Of a stretch of 64,000 nt of DNA, positions 10,050 to 21,545 are shown piece after piece. Source of the DNA: Bisporella sp. PMI_857. Its lineage: Eukaryota > Ascomycota > Leotiomycetes > Helotiales > Helotiaceae. The DNA lies in assembly GCA_021307315.1 (NCBI GenBank), contig JAJSPD010000005.1, positions 496,001 through 560,000 of the forward strand, given 5' to 3'. How positions within the stretch are numbered: the first letter of the stretch is position 1; every line of letters begins with the position of its first letter. Position numbers and translations under genes: made by a program. The notes beneath the pieces were generated by a model. It ran no database searches. It was given only the letters and a program-made list of their open reading frames with translations, and was not told where the DNA came from.

Positions 10050-12231
10050 ATGGGTGTTTCTACCGAGAAAGACGGAGCGATCAGCCCAGTACTTAGCAAT
10101 TCTGATGACGTCGTTGCTAGCACGGCGGTTCGGTATGAGACAAAGCGTGGATTAAGTCCTCGTCGTAAGTGTTGGCTTTTTGGAGCAAAATCCGCTATAG
10201 TGGAAAGTTTTATAAGCTGTGTTACTCTCAAGACATGCATGTACTCCTTGAATGTTTTTGAGAGTTTTGGCTTCCGAAACATTCCATACTTTAGAAACTT
10301 TCTCAAGTAGGCAAACTAACTCCGAGATTAAAAAGATGTCCAGCTGATGGCCATTGGGGGCTCAATCGGGACGGGCCTATGGGTATGATACATTATCCTT
10401 CCTATACAAATGGGGGTTAACAATAACACCAGCTGACTGGGTTATGCAGGTTGGAATTGGAGGGGTCCTGAGCAAAGCCGGACCACTCTCCCTTATTCTT
10501 GGCTACACTTTCTGGGGACTACTTTTCATATGGCCTCTGAACTTGTGTGTTGCTGAACTCTGTGCCTATCTCCCGATTCGCGGCTCTATCTTTGAACTGG
10601 CTTCCCGATTCGTCGACCCTGCTCTCGGTTTCGCTATGGGCTGGACGTACTTCTTCGCCGGAGTCATGCTCGTTTGTACAGAATACTCGGCTGTGGCTAC
10701 AGTCATGCAATACTGGAACGCTGATATTAACCCTGCTGCGTGGATTGTTATAGCCATGGTTGTCTGTTTCTTGCTCAACGTTGTAGCCGTCAAGTAAGAT
10801 TTTCTCCCAATGTCTCTTCCAATCACGAACATTCATCTTACTAAAACATAGATGGTATGGCGAATCTGAATTTGTGATGGCATCTACCAAGGTTTTACTA
10901 CTCTTTGGTTTGTGCTTGATCACTCTCGTGACCATGTGCGGCGGAAACCCGCAAAAGAAAGCCTACGGATTTAGCAACTGGGGTGATGGAAACGCGATGC
11001 ACCCATATTACGCAGACGGAAACACAGGCAGATTTCTTGGATGGTGGGAGGTCGTCATTTATGCAGCATTCACCATCGCCGGACCAGATATGATTGCACT
11101 CGCAGCTGGAGAAATCCAGAATCCTCGCCGAACCATCCCACGAGTTGCGAAACTAATCTTCTACCGTTTAGTGGGTTTTTACATCATTGGTGTTCTTTGT
11201 GTGGGTATTATATGTTCCTCGCGTGATCCTAATTTATTGGGTGCCATCAGCGGTGGCGAGGCTGGTGCAGCTGCGTCGCCATGGGTTATTGGAATTAAGA
11301 ATCTTGGTATCACAGGGCTCCCTGACTTGATCAATGCCTTGATATTGCTCTCAGGGTGGTCCTGCGGAAACGCATACCTCTATTCTTCCTCTCGAACCCT
11401 CTATAGCTTAGCAAAAGGTACATTCCCCCTTTCCCAATTTTTCTACACACGGAGTTTTTAACATAAAACAGACGGACAAGCACCAAAGTTCTTCACTAAG
11501 TGCACTAAGTCAGGTGTTCCAATTTACGCCGTTCTCGCCGTAACTCTGATCTCCTGTATCACCTTCCTTGTATCCACCGTAAGTCTCAGCTCCTTGGAGA
11601 AATATCCGCTATATTAGAATGTTTCATTAGCTGTGTTGCTCTCAAGACATACATGCACTGCTTGAACATGTTTTGAGAATAATGCGCTCTTGGAACAGCT
11701 CCACACTCTAGACACATTCTTAAGTAAGCAAACTAACTCTGAGATTCGAAAAAGGATTCTGCAGTATCTGTATTTTTTTGGTTTGTTGACCTTACGACAA
11801 CTGCTTTAATTGCAACCTATACTATGATGATTGTCGCCTTTCTCGGCTTCTACCACGCTCGCCGAGCGCAGGGCATGGATAAGTCAACGCTCCCATATCA
11901 AGCTCCATGGACGCCATATACCACATACTTTGCATTACTGCTCGGATGCTTGGCTCTATTGTTCGTTGGATACGATTCGTTTGCACCGTTCAATACCCGC
12001 GGGTTTGTGACAGCGTATTTTGCACTAGCATTTGGACCTTTTATGTTTGTGTTCTGGAAGATAATCAAGAGGACAAAATTTGTGAAGCCGAGCGAAGCAG
12101 ATCTTTATAGTGGCAAGCAAGAGGTCGATGATGAGTGTAGACACTGGGAGGATGGTGGCCTTGAGGAAAATGAGAAATATCGGCTTTCGCAAATGAGCTT
12201 CCTGAGAAGATGCTGGGAGCGATTGTGGTAG
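10050..12231 (+). CDS. amino-acid permease (AAT/APC family; six exons)
   Basis: Exons 10050..10164, 10336..10382, 10450..10793, 10852..11417, 11472..11578 and 11755..12231 give 551 aa. The protein is a fungal plasma-membrane amino-acid/H+ symporter of the GAP1-like family. A ~38-residue hydrophilic N-terminus precedes the signature HVQLMAIGGSIGTGLWVG in TM1. Then come LSKAGPLSLILGYTFWG, the AELCAYLP motif, a TM block ending FLLNVVAVK, FTIAGPDMIALAAGE, NPRRTIPR, LSGWSCGNAYLYSSSRTLY, and a C-terminal cytosolic tail. About twelve hydrophobic segments can be counted. The substrate cannot be told from the sequence. Introns 1 and 5 are homologous to each other (see separate entries), while introns 2-4 are ordinary 54-67 nt fungal introns. 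Confidence 0.93.
10165..10335 (+). repeat. introner-like intron, copy 1 (permease intron 1)
   Basis: This 171-nt intron (GTAAGT...AAG, phase 1) is alignable end to end with permease intron 5 at 11579-11754. Shared blocks include GTAAGT at the 5' end, TCCGCTATA, GCTGTGTT followed after one base by CTCTCAAGACAT, and near the 3' end GCAAACTAACTC followed by GAGATT. CTCTCAAGACAT (10225-10236) can pair with ATGTTTTTGAGAG (10252-10264), giving a stem-loop conserved in the other copy. The size, predicted stem and multiplication as a complete intron match introner-like elements of fungi. Confidence 0.85.
11579..11754 (+). repeat. introner-like intron, copy 2 (permease intron 5)
   Basis: This 176-nt intron (GTAAGT...AAG, phase 0) is homologous over its whole length to intron 1 of the same gene. 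The branch-site block GCAAACTAACTC is identical. Differences are mostly single substitutions plus a few small indels in the middle. Its insertion point lies in a different part of the coding sequence and in another phase, so it is not a product of exon duplication. Confidence 0.85.
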
Positions 12232-13113
12232 AAGAAAGAGGATTAGAAACAAACAGAAGGTGAAGATGACACCTCCTTCTAGGAATAGTATGAAGTATGA
12301 GATATTATTGGCTGGATTTAGTATTGGCTTTGAAATGCGTTCTTACGTCCTTCGACCATCACGGAGCTTCCCTGTGAATCAATACATATAGATTGTAATA
12401 GCCGCCAAGCTTCCTGCCAAGCTTCCTACCACGTGATATAGATGCGTTCTTGTACAGCCGTCCGCTAAGTGCGCGGAACAAAAACTAAGAGTTAGAGCTT
12501 TCGAACACGCTCAAAAAAAAGATTAAATCGAAAGTTCAATCAAGCTAAAGCTTGCAATTTTCAGGGGGTCCCAGAACTTCTCATTTGAAAACACACAATT
12601 TCTTAGAGCTTTTATCCTCGGTCGAAAAATCAAAAGCTTATTATGGCCTGCAACGGTTGCAGCTCCAAGGTTTTTAGAAGCTGTCAGTAGCTTAAGAGTA
12701 ACGTTTTAAAACCAGCGATTTTTTCACGACGCCTGAAAAAAGAGCAGAGAGTTGGAAAATCACTTTAGCGAATAAACTGTGCTCTTCTTCCTGACCAACG
12801 ATTACTTTGACTACAATGACTTCCTTTAAGCTGGTAGGCGCCGCTCCTCGTCACCTCCAGAATGGGTTGCTACTTACAGCCTCAATATCGTCTGACAGTC
12901 TGCAAATATATTGGTTCGCATGTGGGATCAGCTATAGCATGAATCAATGTCTACATGGCAATATTTAGCATAGTTTTCTTGATAGAGTCGTAGCAATACT
13001 TCCGTATGTACTTTCATTCCATATATACATCCTTTACTTCCGTTTTCTCCGACTTCCCGTTCCCATCCAATGCTCCCAATCGCCCGCCGAGCTCTGATTC
13101 TGATAAAACTACA
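12232..13113. other. intergenic, convergent 3' ends
   Basis: This AT-rich spacer lies between convergent permease and DUF1770 genes. A short tandem of GCCAAGCTTCCT occurs near 12402-12430. I see no gene. Confidence 0.4.
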
Positions 13114-13783
13114 TCAATTCACATCAGTAAAGCCGGGCACAGGGCCTCTCAAGCCCGCCCCTCCCATTTGCGCCGCGAATTTCCTATCCTTCCCAAACCC
13201 CCTCACTCTCTCGCCAATATGCCAATTATTCGTCTTCCACCACCACCGCCTTATTTTTGCGCCGACGCTGTTTCCTTGGAGAGCCGCAGATCGGTTCCAG
13301 TGCCGCCAGCCGTTAATGGCGAGGGTGAGGAAGAGGCCTTGGAGGAGAGGGAAGAAAACCTGTTTCGCTTACTGTTAGATATGGTTTATGGATAGTTTAT
13401 GCGAGGAGTAGGAGATGGGAAGAGAGTACCTGGTCTTTGATCGTGATATATATTACCTGACCCGTTGACTGGGCGTTTGATATGCTTGCGAGATAGCTCT
13501 GCTCGAACCTCAAATCTGGCAGCGGCCCAAAGTTTGCCTGCCGCGGAAGAGGTTTAACCACGCTCTCGGGGATATCGTCTTCATCATCTATGCTGTCCGA
13601 GTCTTCGTAGGCGTATTTATCGAGCGATGGGTCGGAGACTGATATACTTGGATGGGAGACTTTGACGGGTTCGTTTATCGAAGTGGTTGAGGAAGGGTTT
13701 ACGTCGTGCGCTGGTGAAGGAGCGTGGTTTATCGATGCTGTTTGCGCTGTTTCAGCAATTTGGAGGGGGAGGGAGGAGGACAT
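13114..13783 (-). CDS. DUF1770 family fungal protein (two exons)
   Basis: Exons complement(13430..13783, 13114..13359) give 199 aa. The N-terminus MSSSLPLQIAETAQTASI, an acidic EDSDSIDDEDDIPESV patch, and PLPDLRFEQSYLASI are the hallmarks I know of the DUF1770 family, whose function is unknown. Exon 2 adds the hydrophobic QGLFLTLAINGWRHWNRSA segment and the basic/aromatic GAKIRRWWW block, so the protein is longer than the single open frame suggests. The first AG after the CTAAC branch site would give an immediate TAA. The acceptor 14 nt further on keeps the frame and family homology. A single membrane-associated helix in exon 2 is possible. Confidence 0.85.
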
Positions 13784-13989
13784 GATTGCGTTGTTGGTTT
13801 TTATTTAATGGGAAGATTAGGGATGTTATGGAAGCTGGGGGTGACAATGCGTGCCGAGGCGAGTCAAATAGAAAAATAGACTATAAAGCTGGTGGGATAT
13901 TATACAACGATTATACAGTCGCAAAGCTTCTTAAACCCTAGACTCATATATAAATACCAACTCATTTATATTAGCAATATTTGCATACT

Positions 13990-14487
13990 CTATGTTCTCC
14001 TTGGGGGTAGTGCAGGAGGTGTAGGTTCAGGCTGAGGATCGGTAGCGATGTTGAATGGGAGCACATCATCTCCAGAACTGATGTCAGCCTTCTTCACATC
14101 GTCATCATCATTCTTCCCAGCCTCGTCTCCCGAGATACTTCCACCCCTTTTCTTTTTCCTTACAAATTGTCCATCTTGGTACTTGTAGTTGTACGCAATA
14201 TCAGGAAGGGTGTTCCCCTCTTTGCTGAGTTGATTCAGGCCCTTCGCGACGTGTTTGGTGTTGGTGAAAGCGTCCTTACTCATGTCCTTCACATCTTTGA
14301 CGGTGAGGTTCTTGAGATCCTTGAGCTTAAGATTCTTGAATATGTGTTTCTCTGGTGGGTGGGCTTGTTCTGAGGCGGGAGTTGGAGCTGGTCCTTCATA
14401 TGGGGGAGGCTCTTCGGATGGCACAGGAGTTGTCTTTCGAGGGGTTTGAGATGCTGCTACGGGTGTTTGAGTTGGCCCTTCGGACAT
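13990..14487 (-). CDS. small disordered hypothetical protein
   Basis: A single-exon frame of 165 aa. The N-terminal ~50 residues are Thr/Pro/Glu-rich. The middle has a repetitive amphipathic stretch (FKNLKLKDLKNLTVKDVKDM), and the C-terminus has KKKRGG followed by an Asp run and a PPALPPRRT end. I do not recognise the family. Codon texture and a long undisturbed frame support it being real. It lies 206 bp upstream of, and in the same direction as, the DUF1770 gene. Confidence 0.65.
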   Translation of the reverse strand: MSEGPTQTPVAASQTPRKTTPVPSEEPPPYEGPAPTPASEQAHPPEKHIFKNLKLKDLKNLTVKDVKDMSKDAFTNTKHVAKGLNQLSKEGNTLPDIAYNYKYQDGQFVRKKKRGGSISGDEAGKNDDDDVKKADISSGDDVLPFNIATDPQPEPTPPALPPRRT

Positions 14488-15020
14488 CTTGTTATATGTG
14501 TTGGAGGGCTAAGATTATACTGAGCTTGTGAGGCTTCAAGGTGGGCGTGGAGGTTTAATTTGTATTGGAGAAGGATCTGGGCAGGGTCCGAGTTGAGTTG
14601 CTGTTTTCTTAATTTGTGGCGAATGGTTGACGCAGCTCATCCTGCATGAGGCTTCAAATATTTCTCGTGAACCACCAAAACCTTATGATTGTTCATAATT
14701 TCTGTCAACTAATATATAACTCTTTGTTGGGTTTATTTACTTAGCTTATCCATCAGCGTAACCTAAAGAGTATTCTGGATGATAACACTCAAACTCAAGA
14801 GGGGTGTCCCTCACTGTAGAACTAAATTACCAACTTGGGACATAAAAGCAGTATATTACAATTTTTATTGTGCAGTTCATGGGGGCTTCTAAATGAGCAT
14901 GCTACAACGACTGTGCCTCTCTACGCCTCGTTTTAAGACAATTGGCAACATCTTATTCCCATTTCGCCTGCGACTTCCAGTCTTTGCTGAACTCTAAATT
15001 ATTAGACACTGCCTCTCACG
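14488..15020. other. intergenic, divergent promoters
   Basis: This spacer separates the minus-strand disordered protein gene and the plus-strand hypothetical gene at 15021. I see nothing beyond presumed promoters. Confidence 0.4.
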
Positions 15021-16208
15021 ATGTCTTCACAAGAGCCAGTGTCACCTGAGAAAGGGCCGGAAGTCATAGGACATCCGTCGCATGCTCACAACTTAGAAAT
15101 TCCCGATAACCACTTTCAAGTCTTTCAGAAGTCGCTCCTCGAGCACGAGTAGGTGGTTTTTGAGATAGCTGCAACTCCCCTTCGAATCTTGAATCATACT
15201 AAAGAATGTGCCCCTCTAGATTTGAGCACGAGGAGGCTTTCTTCTCTGCAAGTCTCAGCCGGCTTCAGCGCGGCATTTATCAAGATGATAAAAGACTCCA
15301 CCTCAGCGGCTCTCCGAATGGAGCAAATGTGACACTCGTTGCAGTAACATTCATGTTCCATCCCATGCACTCTCTCAACCATCGCTTCAAAAGAGCCAAC
15401 ATCTCCATCCAAGCCTCTGCATCTTCTGGGAAGCAAGATAGGGCTAAGTTCGATCAGCCCTTGAGAATTATCAAATTTGCACCACATGTAGCTTATGGCC
15501 GAATATCTACAGAGAGCCTTCACTGGACGTTTGCATTAGGTAACATGAAGCCTAACCCTATGGGATAAGAGGTTGATGGGCTAAATCGCATCTAGGAGCC
15601 AATCTAGGCGTGACCCAGCCATTCACTGCCAACGTAACTCCATCTACGTCCTTTGACCGTACAAAAGTCATCGGCACGATGCTCAAGATTCAAGGGTCAT
15701 CGAGAATGGCACGAGGGGTTGAAAGCAGCAAATTGGTATAGTCGCTGGAAGAGAATGAAGAGCAAGCTGCTGGGCTTCCACGAGAGTTCACTTTCGTCTT
15801 CCTTATTGAACAGCCCGTCGCGAAAGCCCCGTTTGTGTTGCATATCATCGTACGACCTACACTCTCGAATCGACTAGAGAAGCTGTTCTGCCATGACGAT
15901 ATTTCGGGTACCTCAGCGGTGCTGGATGCTGAGATGGGGCAGAAGTTTTCGTATAGCCCATTTAACTTCGCAACTATGCAAGGTCAACTGCAGGATCTAA
16001 TAGAGCTCCCAGGACTGGCGACCAACATTCAAGTAAGATTTCCCTTCGTATCTCAATGCTCTACTCGACTTTGGACATTGAATTATACAAAGTGCTTACC
16101 CGTGTATAGGATATTGCTCCTGAAGTCGCAGCTCCCGCCGCTGCTCTGAGCACCAACCCATCAGCGCTTGGGTCTATTATGAGTGCCATTAAACATGTTA
16201 GCAAGTAA
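15021..16208 (+). pseudogene. hypothetical fungal protein gene with in-frame TAG
   Basis: Exons 15021..15148, 15220..15539, 15596..16032 and 16110..16208 join with good GT-AG sites and correct phases, and would give ~327 residues. However, codon 15739-15741 is TAG. The frame on both sides is clearly coding: GGANLGVTQPFTANVTPSTS before, and SLEENEEQAAGLPREFTFVF plus VLHIIVRPTLSNRLEKLF after. From memory, related fungal proteins of unknown function have KLVWSLEEN here, so the TAG would replace a Trp TGG by one transition. Alternatives are a sequencing error or a 78-nt phase-0 intron (GTATAG...GAACAG) starting three bases before the TAG. No function is known for the family. Confidence 0.7.
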
Positions 16209-17854
16209 GATGATACAAACATCGATAGCAGCGCCATATTAAGAATAAGTATCTCTTAATGTATTGTTCCTATACTGAGATATGAGTATGTGTCTCCAAG
16301 GTTCGAGTTGCGGACATGAATAATGCGATTTTATTTTGACTGGCTATCTAAAATACTCATTGTGAGTTACCTCTTTTACTCATTATAAATAAACACTACA
16401 TTTAAGTCATTCCATCACAGTATCTCAAATTCAGCATATTCAATTCAAATCCTCTGAGAACTTCTTGGGATGTGACTCACCGAGCCTCCCAAATCTCCGA
16501 AGTCTAGGCTATCTTCCAGTTTCCACCACATAATGTGTCAAACCTAACACCAGTATGTCTATGCGGCCATAGGAATGGCATCTTCGGCAAAGGTACGCAG
16601 TAAATTCACCTTCAGTGTACCTACATATATCGAGGGCGCTCTGCCTCGCTGGAAAGTTGCTGTGGCCAATACTAAAGAGATATTCCACAGCGGCGTCCCT
16701 TTTGTATAAGATTTGGCTGCTGTTAAAAGGTAAGAAGCTGCCTAGATACTTGGCCACCGTGCCAAGACATTTTCAGACAGAACCAAATGCAGACCTTGCC
16801 GAGATATTCAGAAAGATGGCCAGGTGCGAAAGGTGTCTGGTGTAAATTAAACGAGATGAAGAATTTTGTGCTCAGGTTTAAAAGTTACAATATATCGTGG
16901 AGGTTATAGCTCACCGGCAATAGGTGTTAATACGCAGAAGTAGATACATTCTTGCGCAATTGTTTTGAACCCTCAATATTCTTGAAGTAGGGACAGCCCT
17001 AAAACAACACATAAGTCAAAGTTAAGACAGATCTGCATAACACGGAGATAACAGATGGTCAGGTACTAAGGTTTGCCGAGTCCAGATTATTCAAATTTAG
17101 TATAAAGCCAAGAAGGGCTATCAGAGATATTCCGGATCGGTAATTCGAAGTTGGCTTTTGCCCGCCCATGCTCTCAAAAATAGGCAGAAGTATTGTTGAT
17201 TGTACAGAACAATGTACAGAATCCGAATGTCGAATAATCGATCAGAGAGAAAGAGATCGTTTCGTCACCAATTAGAGGCTTGGAGAAAGGGACCGCCAAT
17301 GACGTCTGTGCGGTTGTGAAATGACTCTTCAAATGCACAGAGTCAGAATATCATGTCCAAAAGAGGGTGTTACATATGAGCTTCGCTACAGTCTCGACTT
17401 GAAGTAGTCTTATGAGGCAGTTGAGCTTTCTTCAACTAAGCTTTATAAAATAAATAAAATGCACTAGAACTCTTAGAACATCCATTAATCGCACTGAATT
17501 AGTGAAAAGGGTGATAGAAGAACACATGACTGATGGCTATAGTTATAGCCACCAAAGGAGAAGGCCGCATCAAGCCACTGTGATACTCTTCTTACTGAAT
17601 ATCACGAAAAGCAGACCGGAGTCATGTTTTAATGTAATAAAGTTTTCGCACTATAGCACCGTTTTTTGCCAAGAGAACGCTAGTTTAGCAGCCTCGCCTG
17701 ACAGGCACCTAAAAACGAGTTCATCCACAAATCCCACGTCACAACTCAACAAGAAAAAGGACCGCGCTTGACACCTGCGTGCTACAGAGTCAAGAACTAG
17801 TTGATACGAATTCCTCTTGAGAAGTTCTCAGCTAAAAAGGCACCACCTATCAAT
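16209..17854. other. 1.6 kb intergenic upstream of eRF1
   Basis: AT-rich spacer. It contains only short open frames on either strand, none recognisable, plus the eRF1 promoter and 5' UTR. Confidence 0.4.
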
Positions 17855-19328
17855 ATGAGCGACGCTCAGGCCAACGAGGCGGAGAAGAATATCGAAATAT
17901 GGAAGGTGAAAAAACTCATTCGGCGCTTGGAAGCCGCACGAGGCAATGGAACTTCTATGATTTCTTTGATCATCCGTGAGTATTCCTTTGCCTGAATAGT
18001 GTGCCCTTTCTGACAATATTTCTAGCGCCAAAGGATCAGGTTTCTCGAGCGGCTAAGATGTTGGCAGAAGAATATGTAAGACCAACCCTTCACCACCGTC
18101 CTTCATGTTGCTGACTTCAATATAGGGGACTGCATCCAACATCAAATCCCGTGTCAATCGCCAATCTGTGCTGTCAGCAATCACGTCCACTCAGCAGAGG
18201 CTGAAGTTATACAATAAAGTGCCTCCCAATGGTTTGGTGGTGTATTGTGGGGAAATCTTGACTTCAGAAGGAAAGGAGAGAAAGGTCAATATTGACTTCG
18301 AACCCTTCAAGCCCATCAATACCTCCCTGTATCTTTGCGATAACAAATTTCACACTGAGGCACTTGCAGAGCTGTTGGAGTCGGATCAGAAGTTCGGCTT
18401 CATCATTATGGATGGAAACGGAGCACTCTTCGGTACTTTAAGTGGCAACACACGTGATGTTGTGCACAAATTCTCCGTTGATTTGCCAAAGAAGCACGGC
18501 CGTGGAGGCCAATCTGCTCTCCGTTTCGCACGTCTCCGTGAGGAAAAGCGACACAATTACGTACGCAAGGTCGCTGAGTTGGCCGTGCAAAACTTCATCA
18601 CTGCTGATAAGGTCAATGTTGCAGGCATTATTCTAGCGGGGTCGGCTGATTTCAAGAACGATCTAAATCAGTCGGACTTGTTCGACAACCGTCTTCAAAG
18701 CAAGGTTATTAAGGTCGTCGATGTATCCTACGGTGGAGAGAACGGTTTCAATCAGGCCATCGAGCTTTCAGCTGAAACACTTAGCAATGTCAAGTTCATT
18801 CAGGAAAAGAAATTGATCGGAAAATATTTCGAGGAGATCAGCCAAGACACTGGCCTTATTTGCTATGGTGTGGAGGATACCTTAAAAGCTCTAGAGCTTG
18901 GTGCTGTCGAAACATTGATCGTCTTTGAGAACTTGGAGATTACCCGATGGACACTTAAGGATAGCAACGGCAATCAAACCATCCTTCACACCACCAAGCA
19001 ACAAGAAGCAACCAACCGAGAAGCATTTATGGACAAAGAAACTGGGCAGGAAATGGATGTTGTATCTCAAGAGTCATTCCTTGAATGGATCGCTGAGAAG
19101 TATAAGGACTTTGGTGCCACTTTGGAGTTTGTTTCAGACCGTTCTAGTGAAGGAAACCAATTTGTTAAGGGTTTCGGTGGAATAGGTGGCATTCTTCGTT
19201 ACAAGGTCAATTTCGAACAACTACAAGAAGTCGACGATGACGATGATGATTACTATGACGGTAGGTTGCATGTTTTGAATTTGTTCTTCATTTAACATAG
19301 TATTTAAAGCTGACACATATTAGATTGA
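17855..19328 (+). CDS. SUP45: eukaryotic peptide chain release factor 1 (eRF1)
   Basis: Exons 17855..17975, 18026..18075, 18126..19260 and 19324..19328 give 436 aa, the normal eRF1 length. eRF1 recognises all three stop codons in the ribosomal A site and triggers peptidyl-tRNA hydrolysis with eRF3. The stop-recognition motifs TASNIKS (residues ~58-64) and YLCDNKF (~125-131), and the catalytic GGQ in [10 protein letters not shown] (~180), are intact. The acidic tail ends [10 protein letters not shown]. The last intron splits the final Asp codon, leaving a terminal coding exon of five bases (AT TGA). Using the acceptor 8 nt downstream instead would end YYDG. Symbol given by homology to yeast SUP45. 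Confidence 0.97.
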
Positions 19329-20231
19329 CAGGTTGAGGACCTCGCTCTATGCGAGGCGCCAACTCCAGTAAAACCGTCAAGTCAGCATCTGCCACCTCGC
19401 GTCGTTGGCGCGCAGCCCGAAGTCAATGGCCGTGTCTCGAGAGGAGTAGCACGTCCAAGCCCGCTTCGGTCAATGATGACGGCCTCTTGAGTTGAGCATC
19501 CATCTAGTAAAGGTGCGCAGCATGGTGCTTACGAAATGAGTATTACTAATATTTGTATAAGTCGAAAGTTCTCATAACTAGAGAGGCATTACTACATAGG
19601 TAACTGGATGTGGAGGAATGCATTTTGGCAAATTGCCTATGGGTGTACGCTGTCTGAGATCTCTAATATTTACATTATCTGATCCAGGCATGACGGATCG
19701 GCGTAGAGATTGAGAGATATTTAGCCCTTGAATCAACTTATTTGTTTATTCCTCTATGACTAGATAAATATTTGAGATGTTTCTTTGAAATTCTCTTGTA
19801 TGCCTGTCTTTACTATTGTGAGGTGAGGCAAAATGTTCAATTTGCAAGTCTAGCCTAGACGTATTCAATCATTATAATCAATACTAAGTTTGTAGTCAGA
19901 GTCCAAATATCCCTATGCAATAAGAGCATTTGACAGATTAACCAAACAAAAGCTTCCAGTCGTCCCTCCATTGAGAGCTCATGGTGCTGATAGCGGGGTA
20001 CCCATTGTGGGGTTCCGATAATCGCTGACAAATATATATGGGATAATGTCAAAAGTGATAACTTGTGTGCTGCTTCACATTCCACTACGGAACAGGATAT
20101 TTTTTTCTAAGCTCCTACATATTACTTGGAAGTAACCCAGTGTTCAACGAAATGAGCGGAGCTGAAACAAAATTTGTATTTCGATAAAGCTCTGCAGCCA
20201 CGCAATTGCTTGGATAGATTTTCATGTCATC
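19329..20231. other. intergenic upstream of prephenate dehydratase
   Basis: About 0.9 kb with the eRF1 3' UTR and the promoter of the next gene. Confidence 0.4.
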
Positions 20232-21328
20232 ATGGGTTTGCAACAGAAAGTATCTGTTCCAGTTGTTTCTTTTCTGGGACCAGTGTCATCATATACTCAT
20301 CAAGTATGGGCATCTTCAAGTTTACATTGATTTAACTAACCAAAATTCACAGACAACGCTTCAATGCTTTGATAAGACGAAATATGATTATCAGCCAGCC
20401 ACTACCATTGCAGGTGAGTGTCTCGGGCCAAAATGCTGCCTCGATGGTCTAGTGACCCTACATAGATGTGTTTGAAGCTGTGCAGTCAGGAAAGGCAGAC
20501 CGGGGTGTTGTGCCATTTGAAAATTCCACAAATGGAGCCGTCATTCCCACCTTAGAACTCCTCGCGGACCGTAACTCGTTATATCCAGATATCTTCGTAT
20601 GCGCAGATGCATACCTTGATGTCCAGCACTACCTGCTCGGGCCCAAAGCTCCTCAGGCTTCAAAACCCAGCTCGCCAGGAATCTCCAGAACAGCTACACC
20701 TACCTCCTCCATTCCAAGCCCTGTAAAACCAAGATCAAAGCCATTGACAAGTATCGATCACATAAAGAGGATTCACACGCATCCTCAAGCATATGGCCAG
20801 TGTGAGGTCTTTCTTGGAGCATACCTCAAAGGGATTGAGCGCAGAGAAGAGAGCTCTACAAGCAAATCAGCAGAAATAGTGAAGAAGGACGCAACAGGAG
20901 AAAGCGCGGCCATTGCAAGCAGTCTCGCTGCAGAAGTCCACGGCCTGGATATCCTCGCAGAATGCATTGAGGATCGAGAAGATAACACAACAAGATTCCT
21001 CGTTCTCCGAAAGGGAAAACCGGAGAATCAGCCTCGCAGTGAAGAACATGTCCCCTGCAAGTCGCTAATATCATTCACAATTGATCACAGCAAGCCTGGA
21101 GCTCTGGCAGATGTACTCGAGTGTTTTAGGCAACATAAATTGAACCTTACGAGCATCAATAGCAGACCTACAACCGCCGTTCGATTCCAGTATATATTCT
21201 TTGTAGAGTTTGAAGGAAGTCGATTGAGGGACTGGGATGGTCAGGTCGAAAGTGCATTGACTAGCCTGGGGAATTTTACCCAGAGCTGGCGATGGCTGGG
21301 AAGTTGGGATGATAAATTTCAGAGATAG
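20232..21328 (+). CDS. PHA2: prephenate dehydratase (three exons)
   Basis: Exons 20232..20303, 20353..20413 and 20466..21328 give 331 aa. The enzyme converts prephenate to phenylpyruvate in phenylalanine biosynthesis. Exon 1 supplies the family start VVSFLGPVSSYTHQ and exon 2 ends QPATTIA-D. Exon 3 has the catalytic-domain motif VPFENSTNGAV and the TRF motif (DNTTRFLVL). A C-terminal ACT regulatory domain begins SFTIDHSKPGALADVLECF and has NSRP where ESRP is usual. A Ser/Pro-rich insertion of ~40 residues (PKAPQASKPSSPG onward) sits in the catalytic domain, as in other fungal enzymes. Phenylalanine feedback through the ACT domain is expected from the family. Confidence 0.95.
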
Positions 21329-21545
21329 GCTAAAGAATGATGATAAATACTAGGGTAGAGAGGCGTACAGGTACAGTATCATAAGGAACCGAGACTTTTT
21401 GAGATCCGAGATCGGAGTAAGATAGGCTGTTTTATCGATAAGATAAGAAAATGTGGCTGCAAGGCTACCACACATTATTTTCTGGGGCTGTTCACGACCT
21501 CAACCTGACAACGTGTAACAAGTACCGCAATCTCAAGAAGTTTTG

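Noticed and set aside
15736..15813. 78-nt phase-0 intron that would remove the in-frame TAG
   Set aside because: The segment itself encodes a well-formed conserved-looking stretch (LPREFTFVFLIEQ) and the donor GTATAG is weak. Kept only as an alternative.
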